Assembly (NCBI RefSeq): GCF_027587195.1
Contig: NZ_JAPDDP010000010.1
Span: forward strand, 62,001 to 126,000
From: Solirubrobacter phytolaccae
GTDB taxonomy: Bacteria; Actinomycetota; Thermoleophilia; Solirubrobacterales; Solirubrobacteraceae
Direction: 5' to 3'
Length of the DNA: 64,000 bases
Below, piece by piece: positions 44,518 to 53,800 of the stretch. The number at the start of each line of letters is the position of its first letter. Position 1 is the stretch's first letter. The notes below the pieces were generated by a model. The model did not search any database. It saw nothing but the letters and a program-made list of their open reading frames with translations, and was not told the DNA's origin. Made by a program: the position numbers and the translations under genes.

Positions 44518-45342
44518 CTATGACCGACCGCTGAGCAGCTCGATCTTTTGGGCCGCCACGGTGGCCATCGCCTCGACCGCGAGCTGCTGGAGCTTGCGGA
44601 CGTCGTCGCCCACGTCGGCTCGTAGCGCGCCGATGTGCGCGCGGCGCAGCTCCGCGTTGACGTTGACCTTCACGACGCCCAGCTCGACCGCCCCGAGGAG
44701 GTCCTCGTCCGGCAGCCCGGAGGCACCGTGCAGCACGAGCGGGACGGGTGTGGCGGCGGCGATCTCGCGCAGCCGCCCGAGGTCCAGCCGCACCGGCCTG
44801 GGCGTGAAGCCGTGCACGTTGCCGATCGCGACGGCCAGCGCGTCGACGCCGGTGCGCGCGACGAAGTCCGCGGCCTGGTCGGGATCGGTCATCGCGCCCG
44901 CCTCATGGTCGGTCGTGCTGGAGGCGTCCTCGTCGCCGGCGAGCGCGCCCAGCTCGGCCTCGACCCACACGCCCGCGGCGTGTGCGAGCTCCACCACGCG
45001 CCGGGTGACGGCCACGTTCGCCTCGTACTCCTCGTGCGAGCCGTCGATCATCACCGAGCTGTAGCCGAGCGCGATGCACGCCTCGATCTCCTCGACGCTG
45101 CGGCTGTGGTCGAGGTGAACCCCGACCGGCACGGAGGACGCACGGGCGGCGGCCAGCGCGGCGGCGGCGAGCGGCTCCCGCCCGACGGCGCCGAAGGAGC
45201 TCGCGCCGGCCTGGAGCATCACGGGCCGGCCGACGCGCTCGGCGGCGAGCACGATCGCCCGCGTGGACTCGAGCGTGTAGGTGGTGATGGCGGCGACGGC
45301 CGCGCCATCCCGCGCGAGCAGATCGGTTCCGGTGGCGAGCAT
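44518..45342 (-). CDS. Class II ketose-bisphosphate aldolase (GatY/KbaY-like)
   Basis: A 274-residue class II aldolase. VPVGVHLDHSRSVEEI contains the catalytic D and zinc histidine region, AGVWVEAELGALAGDED is the family signature, IGNVHGFTPRPVRLDL the second zinc histidine, and VLHGASGLPDEDL the third followed by the phosphate-binding KVNVNAELR. It would cleave a ketose (bis)phosphate to DHAP plus an aldehyde. It starts one base after the kinase stop (TAGATG), so it should act on that kinase's product or on a later intermediate of the same pathway. Confidence 0.88.
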   Translation of the reverse strand: MLATGTDLLARDGAAVAAITTYTLESTRAIVLAAERVGRPVMLQAGASSFGAVGREPLAAAALAAARASSVPVGVHLDHSRSVEEIEACIALGYSSVMIDGSHEEYEANVAVTRRVVELAHAAGVWVEAELGALAGDEDASSTTDHEAGAMTDPDQAADFVARTGVDALAVAIGNVHGFTPRPVRLDLGRLREIAAATPVPLVLHGASGLPDEDLLGAVELGVVKVNVNAELRRAHIGALRADVGDDVRKLQQLAVEAMATVAAQKIELLSGRS

Positions 45343-46518
45343 CTACCTGATCCGCTCCACGATCTCGGCCAAAGTCCCCTCGTCTCCCACGTTGCCGGCG
45401 AACACGACGTACGGCATCCCGAGCGCGTCGGGGTCCGCGTCGATCGGTCTGAAGACGGAGATCATGCCCGGGAGCAGCTGCCCGAGCACCTCCGCGCGGC
45501 GCAGCCCGAGCCCGTGCACGGCGACGTCGTGCGACGTGATCCCGCCCTTGGCGATCAGCCACCCCGGCTTGGCCTTCAGCGCCCGGCGGACCACCTGGGT
45601 CACCGCTTCGGACACGCGACGCGAGAACGCGAGGTCACCGTCGACGCGCTCGCGGCTCGTGTAGAGCAGGACGTCGCCGTCGGCGAGGGCGCGCGCCACC
45701 CGCTCCCCCACACCGGCCGGGTCGAGGTCGGTGACGTCGAGCTCGACCTCGATCAGCCCGCAGCGCTCCTGGGCGGCCGCGACCTGGCGGCTCGTCAGGC
45801 CGACGTGGGAGCCGACGACGACCAGGCCGTGGCCTTTGCGGCGCGGGATCCGCTGCAGCGGCGGGCGCTCCTCCAGCCCCGCGAGGGCGCGCACGAACGA
45901 CGGCCCGGTGCGGTACAGCAGCGTCCGGCCGGAAGCGCGCGCGGCGGCCACGACCGCGTCGAGGTCGGCGTAGGACTCCGCGTTGACGACGATCCAGCGG
46001 CCGTCGCGGACTTCGCCCAGGGCGTCGGTCGAGTCGGCGCTCAGGCTGAGCGCCTCGCCGCCGCCCTGCTCGGCCACGAAGTCGACGAGGTTCGAGGCCT
46101 TGAAGCCGAACGTGGTGTCCCGCGCGAACTCGGTCTCGCCGACCGGCGTGTCGCCCGCGTAGTGCACGTCGCCGCGGGTGGCACGCCCCGCCTCGAAGAA
46201 CGCCGGGATGAGCAGCACGCCGTCGTAGCCCTCCCCCAGCACGTCACGCCGCGCGCGGTCGATCGCCCGCACCTCGGGCAGCACGTGGCCGCGCAGCGTC
46301 GAGTCGCTGCGGCTGATGAGCTCGATCGCCGGGTCGTGCTCGAACAGGCGCCGCGCGAGGTCGTACGTCAGCTCGACCGCCGCGTCCTCGGGCAGGGAAC
46401 GCGTGTTGGTCAGGTAGAACGTCAGCGGGTCGTCGGCCAGCTCGTCGAGCGCGGTGACGATGGTCGCGCCGTAGACGGTCTGCGAGCCGGTCGGATCGTC
46501 GTCGAGGACCGCGATCAC
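45343..46518 (-). CDS. Four-carbon acid sugar kinase family protein (OtnK/DUF1537-like)
   Basis: A 391-residue protein starting with VIAVLDDDPTGSQT (GTG 46518). This N-terminal motif, ISRSDSTLRGH, and the C-terminal nucleotide-binding domain KPGWLIAKGGITSHDVAVHGLG with PGMISVFRP identify the family of kinases for four-carbon sugar acids such as erythronate and threonate. The substrate here is unknown. The operon (kinase, aldolase, PucR) leads directly into proline oxidation, an unusual context for this family. It diverges from the subtilisin gene. Confidence 0.82.
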   Translation of the reverse strand: MIAVLDDDPTGSQTVYGATIVTALDELADDPLTFYLTNTRSLPEDAAVELTYDLARRLFEHDPAIELISRSDSTLRGHVLPEVRAIDRARRDVLGEGYDGVLLIPAFFEAGRATRGDVHYAGDTPVGETEFARDTTFGFKASNLVDFVAEQGGGEALSLSADSTDALGEVRDGRWIVVNAESYADLDAVVAAARASGRTLLYRTGPSFVRALAGLEERPPLQRIPRRKGHGLVVVGSHVGLTSRQVAAAQERCGLIEVELDVTDLDPAGVGERVARALADGDVLLYTSRERVDGDLAFSRRVSEAVTQVVRRALKAKPGWLIAKGGITSHDVAVHGLGLRRAEVLGQLLPGMISVFRPIDADPDALGMPYVVFAGNVGDEGTLAEIVERIR

Positions 46519-46587
46519 GGCTCGAACGGTAGGCCAGATCGCGGCGACGCGCTGCGCGATGCCGGTGGATCGGCCGATTGACTGGAT

Positions 46588-48219
46588 GTGCGCCTCGTTC
46601 TCAGCCTTGCCCTCGCAGCGCTCGCGTTTCCCGCTTCGGCTGTGGCTGACGACGCGATCATCGTCAAGCGCGTCGGCGGGCTGGACGCCAGCGAGCGCGC
46701 GGCCGTGCGCAGCGACGCGGACGTGCGGCTGGTCGAGACGACGACGCTCCCGAACACCGAGGTCGTGACGCCGCGTGACGGCGACGTGGCCGGCGCGCTC
46801 GCGGAGCTGGACGCGAACCCGGACGTCCTGTACGCCGAACGCGATCTGCCCGCCTCGCCGGCGACCGACGACTCGCTCTGGGGCTTGCTCTGGGGCCTGC
46901 CGAAGATCAGCGTCGCGGACGCGTGGACGCGCACGACCGGCGCCGGCGCGACGGTCGCGGTCGTCGACTCGGGCATCGACACCACGCACCCGGACCTCGC
47001 CGGCCAGTTCACCGGCAACCCGGGCGAGCGCGGCGGCGGCAAGGAGACCAACGCCGTCGACGACGACCACAACGGCTTCGTCGACGACTGGCAGGGCTGG
47101 GACTTCGCCAACAACGACAACACGGTCGAGACGCAGCTGCACCAGCACGGCTCGCACGTCGCCGGGACGATCGCGGCGGTCGCCGACAACGGCGTCGGCA
47201 TTGCGGGCGTCGCGCCCTCGGCACGGATCCTGCCGGTGAAGGTGTTCGCCGCGCCCGGCTCGCAGGCCTCGTCCGTCACGATCGCGCAGGCCTTCGACTA
47301 CGCCGGCAAGCTCGGCGTGCCGGTCGTCAACGCCTCGCTCGGTGGCGTCGGCTACTCGGTGACGGTCGAGAACGTCATCAACTCGCACCCGAACACGCTG
47401 TACGTGATCGCGGCCGGCAACGACGGCGCGAACGCCGCCGCCTACTACCCGTGCAACACCGAGGCGGCCAACCTCGTGTGCGTCGGCGCCAGCGACGAGG
47501 ACGACCTCGCGGCGGACTTCTCCAACACCAGCGCGACCGACGTGGACCTGTTCGCGCCGGGCGTGGAGATCGCCTCCACCGTGCCGGGCGGCTACGTGTA
47601 CATGGACGGCACGTCGATGGCGACCCCGCACGTGGCGGGCGCGGCGGCGCTGCTCGCCGGCGCGAAGCCGGGCGCGACCAGCCTGGCGATCAAGAGCGCG
47701 CTGCTCAGCTCGGTCGACGTGCGCGCCGCGTTCGCCGGGCTGTCGGTGACGTCGGGCCGCCTGAACGCGGCCGCGGCGACCGATGCGGTGCTCGCGATCA
47801 CCCCCACGCCGACCCCGACGCCCACGCCGGAGCCGCCCGCCCCGACGCCCACGCCGACCCCGCAGCCGCCCGCGCCCACGCCGCAGCCGCCGGCACCGGT
47901 GCCGTCCGCGACGCCCACGCCGCACCCGGCGCCGGTCGTCTCGCGCCTCACGGTCGCCGGTCAGGTGACGGCGCGCAGGTCCGCGAAGGTCACGTTCGCC
48001 CTCACCGCGAACGCCAAGGTCTCGATCTCCGTGCACCGCGCGTGTGGCGCGAAGGCCTGCGCGAGTGCGGTGAGCCGGTGGTCAAAGTCGGAGAAGGCCG
48101 GGTCCCGGACCTTCACCCTCGGGCGCCGCGTGAACGGGCGCACGCTCAAGGCGGGCAAGTACACGCTGACGGTGGCCACGAACGCCGGCTCGCGTTCGGT
48201 GACGTTCCGCGTGCGTTGA
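46588..48219 (+). CDS. Secreted subtilisin-like serine protease (S8)
   Basis: A 543-residue preproprotein: signal peptide MRLVLSLALAALAFPASA, a short pro-region (residues 20-85), then a complete S8 catalytic domain. The triad is D in VAVVDSGIDTTHPDL, H in HGSHVAGTIAA and S in GTSMATPHVAG, with the oxyanion asparagine in IAAGNDGAN. A Pro/Thr/Glu repeat linker (about residues 405-445) leads to a C-terminal beta domain of about 90 residues with a cysteine pair in RACGAKACAS. It is an extracellular endopeptidase and, with the M14 and M12-type enzymes, part of a secreted proteolytic set. Confidence 0.93.
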   Translation: MRLVLSLALAALAFPASAVADDAIIVKRVGGLDASERAAVRSDADVRLVETTTLPNTEVVTPRDGDVAGALAELDANPDVLYAERDLPASPATDDSLWGLLWGLPKISVADAWTRTTGAGATVAVVDSGIDTTHPDLAGQFTGNPGERGGGKETNAVDDDHNGFVDDWQGWDFANNDNTVETQLHQHGSHVAGTIAAVADNGVGIAGVAPSARILPVKVFAAPGSQASSVTIAQAFDYAGKLGVPVVNASLGGVGYSVTVENVINSHPNTLYVIAAGNDGANAAAYYPCNTEAANLVCVGASDEDDLAADFSNTSATDVDLFAPGVEIASTVPGGYVYMDGTSMATPHVAGAAALLAGAKPGATSLAIKSALLSSVDVRAAFAGLSVTSGRLNAAAATDAVLAITPTPTPTPTPEPPAPTPTPTPQPPAPTPQPPAPVPSATPTPHPAPVVSRLTVAGQVTARRSAKVTFALTANAKVSISVHRACGAKACASAVSRWSKSEKAGSRTFTLGRRVNGRTLKAGKYTLTVATNAGSRSVTFRVR

Positions 48220-48356
48220 GCTGACGGGAGGGGGCTCGTCGTCGCGGCTGGCGCGGTCCCCGTGGCGGTTGTGGTGCGTGCGCGGCATCTTGCTCCTATA
48301 GACGACACGCGCTCCCGGAACTCATCGCTCATGAGAAGATTTGCCGCGCCGCTACC

Positions 48357-48923
48357 GTGAGTCCGAGTTTGCGGTCGCTCCTCAATCGCCGGCTGGGTCT
48401 GCTCGGCACCGTGATCTTCCTCGGCGTCGCCATCGCGGCGATCGTCGTGATCGCGCAGTTCCTGCCGTCCAAGGGCGAAGACGACCGCGCGGCGGCGACC
48501 CCGACGGCCACGGCCGTGGTGAACGACTGCAAGGAGCTCGACCCGCCCTACGGCTCCCCGCCGCAGGACTTCGAGTACGCGCCGGTCGACGAGGCCAAGC
48601 GCGCGGAGACCGTCAAGGCCCTGCAGCTCGACGAGGCCGAGGGCAAGGTCGACGTCCGTGACGCCAAGCAGTCGAGCAGCGGCCTCGCGCTCGGCGCCAT
48701 CGTCGGCGTGCCGAGCAAGGACCCGGCCAAGTACGCGGCGGACCTCGTCGCGAGCGTCCAGACCGGCGGGGCGAAGATCGACCGCCAGGCCGGGTACGTG
48801 ATCGTGCCGCTCTCCAACGGCCGCGGCGTCGCGGTCGGCATCAAGGGCTGCCGCACGGTCCTGATCAGCGCGCAGGACCCGAACGCCACGAAGTTCCTCG
48901 CCGCGGCGATCTTCAGCGAGTAG
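48357..48923 (+). CDS. Membrane-anchored protein of unknown function
   Basis: A 188-residue protein with one N-terminal membrane helix (LGLLGTVIFLGVAIAAIVVIAQFL) after a short basic cytoplasmic stretch, and an extracytoplasmic domain of about 130 residues with two cysteines (VNDCKEL and IKGCRTV). No family recognised. The start is GTG 48357. Its end overlaps the convergent acyltransferase gene by 11 bp. Confidence 0.7.
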   Translation: MSPSLRSLLNRRLGLLGTVIFLGVAIAAIVVIAQFLPSKGEDDRAAATPTATAVVNDCKELDPPYGSPPQDFEYAPVDEAKRAETVKALQLDEAEGKVDVRDAKQSSSGLALGAIVGVPSKDPAKYAADLVASVQTGGAKIDRQAGYVIVPLSNGRGVAVGIKGCRTVLISAQDPNATKFLAAAIFSE

Positions 48924-49896
48924 CGCGCCGCTCGGCGACCCACGCGTCGAGCTCGGCCCACCACGCGAACAGCCAGTCGATCCGCGCGTCGGCGCCCTCG
49001 GGGATCTCCTCCGCGGGCACGTGCCAGAGCTCGAGCTCGATCGTCTTCTGGTCCGGCAGCGTCCGCCAGGTCTCGCGCACGCCCTCCGGGAAGCCGGCGT
49101 GCGCGAAGAACACGACGTCGGCGTCCGGCGCGCCCTCGAGCGCGGCCAGCGCCCCGCCCGGGCGCGGCGCGCCGAGATGGCCCATGGCGGAGGCGCGCTC
49201 GGCCTCGCGATGATGGCCGCGATGGAGCAGCCGCTCGATCGCGCGCTTGCGCCGCTCGGCCGTGACGTTGCCGCCTTCGGGGAAGATCAGCACCGCGTCG
49301 TCGGCGCCGAGGCCTTCGCTCATGTCCTTGATCTCGCGCTCGATGTCGCCGCCGCGCGGGTCGACGAACCGGTTCGGCAGCCGGCGGCCGATCACGTCGA
49401 TCAGCGGGTCCAGCGCGAGCAGCTGGTGCATGACGATCCGCGGCCGCCGCCGGTGGCGTCGCAGCAGATGGTCGAGCACGAGCAGCGAGTCGCCCTCGCC
49501 CGAGTGGATCGACAGCACGATCAGCGGCCGCTCACGCGCGGAGAGCGCCGCCTCGGCCGCCTCCGAGCCGCGCAGGACGAGCCGGACGCGCGCGACCCGC
49601 AGCGCCGCTCGGGCGATGCCGCCGACGAACCAGCGCAGCACGGCGTAGTGCGGACCCAGCCGGCCACCCCGGCCGGACGCCCACAGCAGCGCGCAGGCCG
49701 CGACCGCGGCGACGTGCCCGGTGGCGTAGGCGAGCGCGAGCGTGAGCGCGCGCAGCGGCCGCCGCCCGCCGACGAACGGCGACAGCGCGGCGGCGATCGC
49801 GGTGAGCACGGGCGCGGCGGCGATGAAGGCGAGCTCGACGGCGAGCACGAGCGGCGCGACGGTGACACGCCGGACGCGCGGCGGTGGGACGCGCAT
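48913..49896 (-). CDS. PlsC-like lysophospholipid acyltransferase family protein
   Basis: A 327-residue protein with hydrophobic N-terminal segments. The acyltransferase motif I is HSGEGD (HxxxxD form) in LIVLSIHSGEGDSLL, and motif III is LIFPEGGNV. RFVDPRGGDIEREI sits in the motif II position. It probably transfers an acyl chain to a lysophospholipid or similar acceptor at the membrane. The neighbouring patatin gene on the same strand suggests linked lipid remodelling. Confidence 0.8.
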   Translation of the reverse strand: MRVPPPRVRRVTVAPLVLAVELAFIAAAPVLTAIAAALSPFVGGRRPLRALTLALAYATGHVAAVAACALLWASGRGGRLGPHYAVLRWFVGGIARAALRVARVRLVLRGSEAAEAALSARERPLIVLSIHSGEGDSLLVLDHLLRRHRRRPRIVMHQLLALDPLIDVIGRRLPNRFVDPRGGDIEREIKDMSEGLGADDAVLIFPEGGNVTAERRKRAIERLLHRGHHREAERASAMGHLGAPRPGGALAALEGAPDADVVFFAHAGFPEGVRETWRTLPDQKTIELELWHVPAEEIPEGADARIDWLFAWWAELDAWVAERRATR

Positions 49897-49960
49897 CAGG
49901 CCGCGGCCTCGGCGAGGCGCGCGGGCGCGGCCCCCTCGCGCGTCGTGGGCGGGCGCGGCG

Positions 49961-50791
49961 TCACAGGCCGCGCGCCTGGAGGTACTCGGCCGAAGCGGCG
50001 TGGGCGCGGGCGATGCTGTCGGTCACGTTCACGCCGGCGCGGTAGCGCAGCGCGGAGAGGTCGTTGTACTTCGGCGGCTCGATCTGGCCCGTGGGCATGA
50101 CGTGGAGCTCGACGGTGTCCGGGAGCGCGGCGAGGTCGCCGACGAAGCGGTGGCGGCGCGCGACCTCGAAGGCCACGAGCGCGACCTCCCAGGGGCGCCG
50201 GGGCGGCTCCAGCGGGCGGTCGACGCGGCCGACGTGCATGACGAAGATGCGGTCGGCGCCCAGGGCGACGGCGCGGCCGACCGGGATCGAGTTGACGATC
50301 CCGCCGTCGATGAAGTGCTCGCCGCCGATCTCGACCGGCGGCAGCAGGCCGGGCACGGCGGCGCTCGCCAGCACCGCGTCGACCAGGGACCCGGACGTGA
50401 ACCAGTGCTCCGCGGCCTTCTCGATGCTCGCGGCGACGCACTCGAAGCGCACCGGCAGGTCCTCGATCAGCGGGATCTCGAGCGCCTCGTCCAGCTGCGC
50501 CCGCAGCGAGGCGTTGTCGTGCAGGTGCGTCCCGGTCCGGGCGAGCGTCGCCAAACGGTTGAAGAGCGAGCCCGAGAACACGTCGGAGCCTTCGAGCCGC
50601 CCCCACACCTCGCCGAGCTTCAGGGCCTGCTCGACCGTGGGTGCGGTGGCGATCGCGGCGCCGTTGATCGCGCCCACGCTCGTGCCCACGACCATGTCCG
50701 GAGCGATCCCGCGCTCGACGAGCGCGCGCAGCATCCCGGCCTCGTGCGCGCCGAGCTGTCCACCGCCGCCGAGCACGAACGCCGTCGTCAT
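49961..50791 (-). CDS. Patatin-like phospholipase
   Basis: A 276-residue patatin. The oxyanion glycine-rich loop is FVLGGGGQLG, the nucleophile serine is in VGTSVGA (GxSxG) and the catalytic aspartate in IDGGIVNSIPV (DGG form). An upstream in-frame start at 50830 adds only 13 non-conserved residues, so ATG 50791 is preferred. It lies 64 bp upstream of the acyltransferase gene on the same strand. Confidence 0.88.
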   Translation of the reverse strand: MTTAFVLGGGGQLGAHEAGMLRALVERGIAPDMVVGTSVGAINGAAIATAPTVEQALKLGEVWGRLEGSDVFSGSLFNRLATLARTGTHLHDNASLRAQLDEALEIPLIEDLPVRFECVAASIEKAAEHWFTSGSLVDAVLASAAVPGLLPPVEIGGEHFIDGGIVNSIPVGRAVALGADRIFVMHVGRVDRPLEPPRRPWEVALVAFEVARRHRFVGDLAALPDTVELHVMPTGQIEPPKYNDLSALRYRAGVNVTDSIARAHAASAEYLQARGL

Positions 50792-50858
50792 GGCCACGAA
50801 GTTAGCGGGACCGACGAGCGGCGCGGTCAAAGGCTGACCGCGCCGCCCATTCAGAGAC

Positions 50859-53800
50859 CTACGGGTTCGTGGTGCTCAACGTGAACGTGAGCGTCTTGCT
50901 GTACGTGCCCGTGCGCAACGGATCGTTCGCGTTGATCTGCTGCTTGAACGTGACCGGCACCTTCTCGTTGGAGGTCGGCGCGGTCCACGTCTTGACGACG
51001 CCCAGGCCCTGCAGCGGCTGCGGCAGGGAGAACGCGCCGTTGACCAGGTGGCCGGTGGCGTTGGTGCTCGGGTCGGCGACCGTGAGGGTCGCGTCACCCG
51101 CCGTCGAGAGGACCGTGGCCTCCGTCGTCGCCGTGTACTCGCGCGCGACGCCCGGCACGAAGGACGGGAACGTCGCGGGCGCGCCGAGCGTGAGGCTCAG
51201 CGTCGCCGGCACCGTGCCGCCGACCGGCGCCGTCGGCGCGGCCGTGAGCGAGAAGTCGGCGTGGTTGACGTCGAAGAACACGTTGCCGATCGCCTCGACC
51301 TTGATGCGGACCTTGGTGGCGGTGACCGAGGGGAACGTGACCTCGGCCGAGCCGTCGTTCGGCGTGCTCGCGGCGAGCACCGTCGGGTAGGTCAGACCGC
51401 CGTCCGTGGACAGGCTGATCTTGACGTTGGCGACGTTGATCGGCGCGACGTCCGTACCGGCGACGTCCCACGTCACGTTCTGCTTGGTGGTCCCGAAGAT
51501 CACCTGGTTGACGGCCTGCGAGGTGACGCGGAACGGGCTCGCGAGCGGCGCGATCGTCACCTTGGTCTGCGCGAAGCCGAGGCCGCCGCCGGCCATCTTG
51601 CCGTCACGCGCCGTCAGGCGGAACGTGAGCGAGCGGTCCGACAGGAAGCCGACGTAGTCCGTCGTCGGCAGCCACTCCGAGAAGCACTCCCGCAGCGGGA
51701 TCGGCAGCGCGGTCGGCGCCGGCGGCACCGTGCCCTCGCAGCGACCCGTGCGCGCGTTCGTGTTGTCGGCCAGGATCTGGAGCATGTCCGGGAACGTCCG
51801 CGTCGGGTTCGTCCCGGCCAGGTTCAGGCCCGGCGAGTGGTACTTGAGCGAGTCCTCCAGCGAGATGTCGGCGCCGACGCCGAGCTGGCGGAAGACCACG
51901 CCGTTGGTCTTGGTCTGGTTGACCAGGGCCGTGCCGGCGGTGCTGCCGCCCTGGATGCCGGCCGGGTCGTTCTGCTCCCACATGTACGTGACCGCGTCAC
52001 CGTCCGGGTCGGTCGCCGCGCCGGTGAGGGCGAACGGCGTGCGCGGCGGGATCGTGTAGCCGCCGGGCACGGTCACGTCCGGGGCGTGGTTGCCCGTGGG
52101 CGTGATGGTGTTGCCCTTGTTGTCGATCGGGCCGCCCTTGGCGGTCTCGCCGACGAAGCCGGTGCCGCCCTCGACGGCGACCGTCAGCGGGGCGAGGTTG
52201 AGGTTGGCGAGCGTGCCGCCGAACGTCACCTGGAAGCCCGTGGTGTCGAACGTGCCGCCGCCGAAGCCGGTCACGGTCGCCGTGGCGCCCGCGCCGAGGA
52301 TGCCCGCGCCGCCCTTGGTGGTCTCGACGACCGTGGCCTCGGTGCCGGTCGCGCCGGCGATCGTCAGCGCGTCGACGTCGATGCCGGCCAGCGTGCCGCC
52401 GAGCAGCAACGTGTAGCCCGTGTCGGTGATGGTCGAGACGGCGACGGTCGCGCCCGCGCCCAGGATGCCGGTGCCGCCCTTGGCCGCTTCACGCACGGCC
52501 GAGGTGTACGTGCCCGTGCCTTGGACGACGGCGATCGACGGCACGTCGGTGCCGGCGAGGCCGCCCGCGAACGTGACGGTGAAGCCGGTGTTGCCCGCGC
52601 CCGTGATCGTGGCGGTGCCGGTCGCGCCGAGGATCGCGTTGATCGCCGCGGCGACGCTCGCGTTGCTGATCGCCGTGCCGCCGAGGCCGAACGCCGGCGT
52701 CGTCTGGCCGTTGACCTGCAGGCTGAACGAGCCCGTCGTGGGCAGGAACCCGGTCAGCACGACCTGCTGCTGCTCGTTGCCGCCGACGAGCGCGTTGGTG
52801 ATGCCCGCCGCCGTGTTGTTCTGGCCGCGGACGATCGGGTGGCTCTCGACGCCCTTGAAGACCAGGCGGTACGAGTCGCCGTTGGTGTCGTAGCCGACCA
52901 GGCGCACGGCCTGGACCTCCTGGCCCGCGAGCGCGGCCTGGATGTCGGCGGCGGTGTAGTTGGCGCCGTTGACGAACGGGCCGACGGTCTTGCCGTCGTA
53001 GGTCAGGGTCAGCGAGTCGGTGCCGCTGAAGTCACGCAGCGAGACGGTCTGGACCTCGGAGATCGGCGGGCTGTCACGAGTGACCAGCGCGAGGATCTCC
53101 TCGTAGCTCTTCGGCGCCCAGTACGGGTCCGAGTGCGGCTGCAGGTTGTCCTGCTGGCAGATGCCGGCGTAGGCCATGATCGACGAGCCCGAGCCCGGCT
53201 CGACCGAGGTCTGGCCGGAGCGGTTGCCACCGCAGTTGGACTGCGTGCCGTTGAACGTGTGGTTGCCGGCGAACTGGTGGCCGATCTCGTGCGCCACGTA
53301 GTCCACGGCGAAGTAGTCGCCGATCGGCGTCGCGAGGCCGGTGCAGCCACCCGCCTTGTTGTTGCCGCCGATGACGCCCAGGTTGGCGACGCCGCCACCC
53401 GAGTTGCCCATCGCGATGTGGCCGACGTCGTACGCGCTCGCGCCGATGATCTGGCCGATCGCGATCCGGTTGCGGCTGAGGACCGGGCTGCAGCTGTTGG
53501 TCGCGGTGTAGCAGGGCGCCGAGCCGCACGGCCCGTTCGCACCCGTGGCCATGGCGACCGTGTTCAGGTTCAGCTTGTCGGTGTCCGCGACGAGGATCAT
53601 GCGGATCGCCGACTCGGTCTCGTAGATCTGGTTGACGCGGTTGATCAGCGTCACCTTGGCGGCCGTCACGTTGGCGGCGCCGTGGTAGGTCGCGTAGCTC
53701 GGGTCGGTGACCAGCGCGAGGCGGTACGTGCGCAGCTGGATCTCCGGGCCGAGGTCGGAAGCGACCGTCCCGGACGACTTGATGGCGTCGCCGATCGGCT

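Noticed and set aside
47800-47935. Repeats in the subtilisin linker as a possible CRISPR or tandem-repeat locus
   Set aside because: They are simple Pro-Thr codon repeats encoding a linker, with no spacer structure.
45343-48036. Long minus-strand open frame extending the sugar-acid kinase upstream across the subtilisin gene
   Set aside because: The extension is low-complexity Arg/Gly/Val sequence antisense to a well-supported S8 protease; the kinase starts at GTG 46518.
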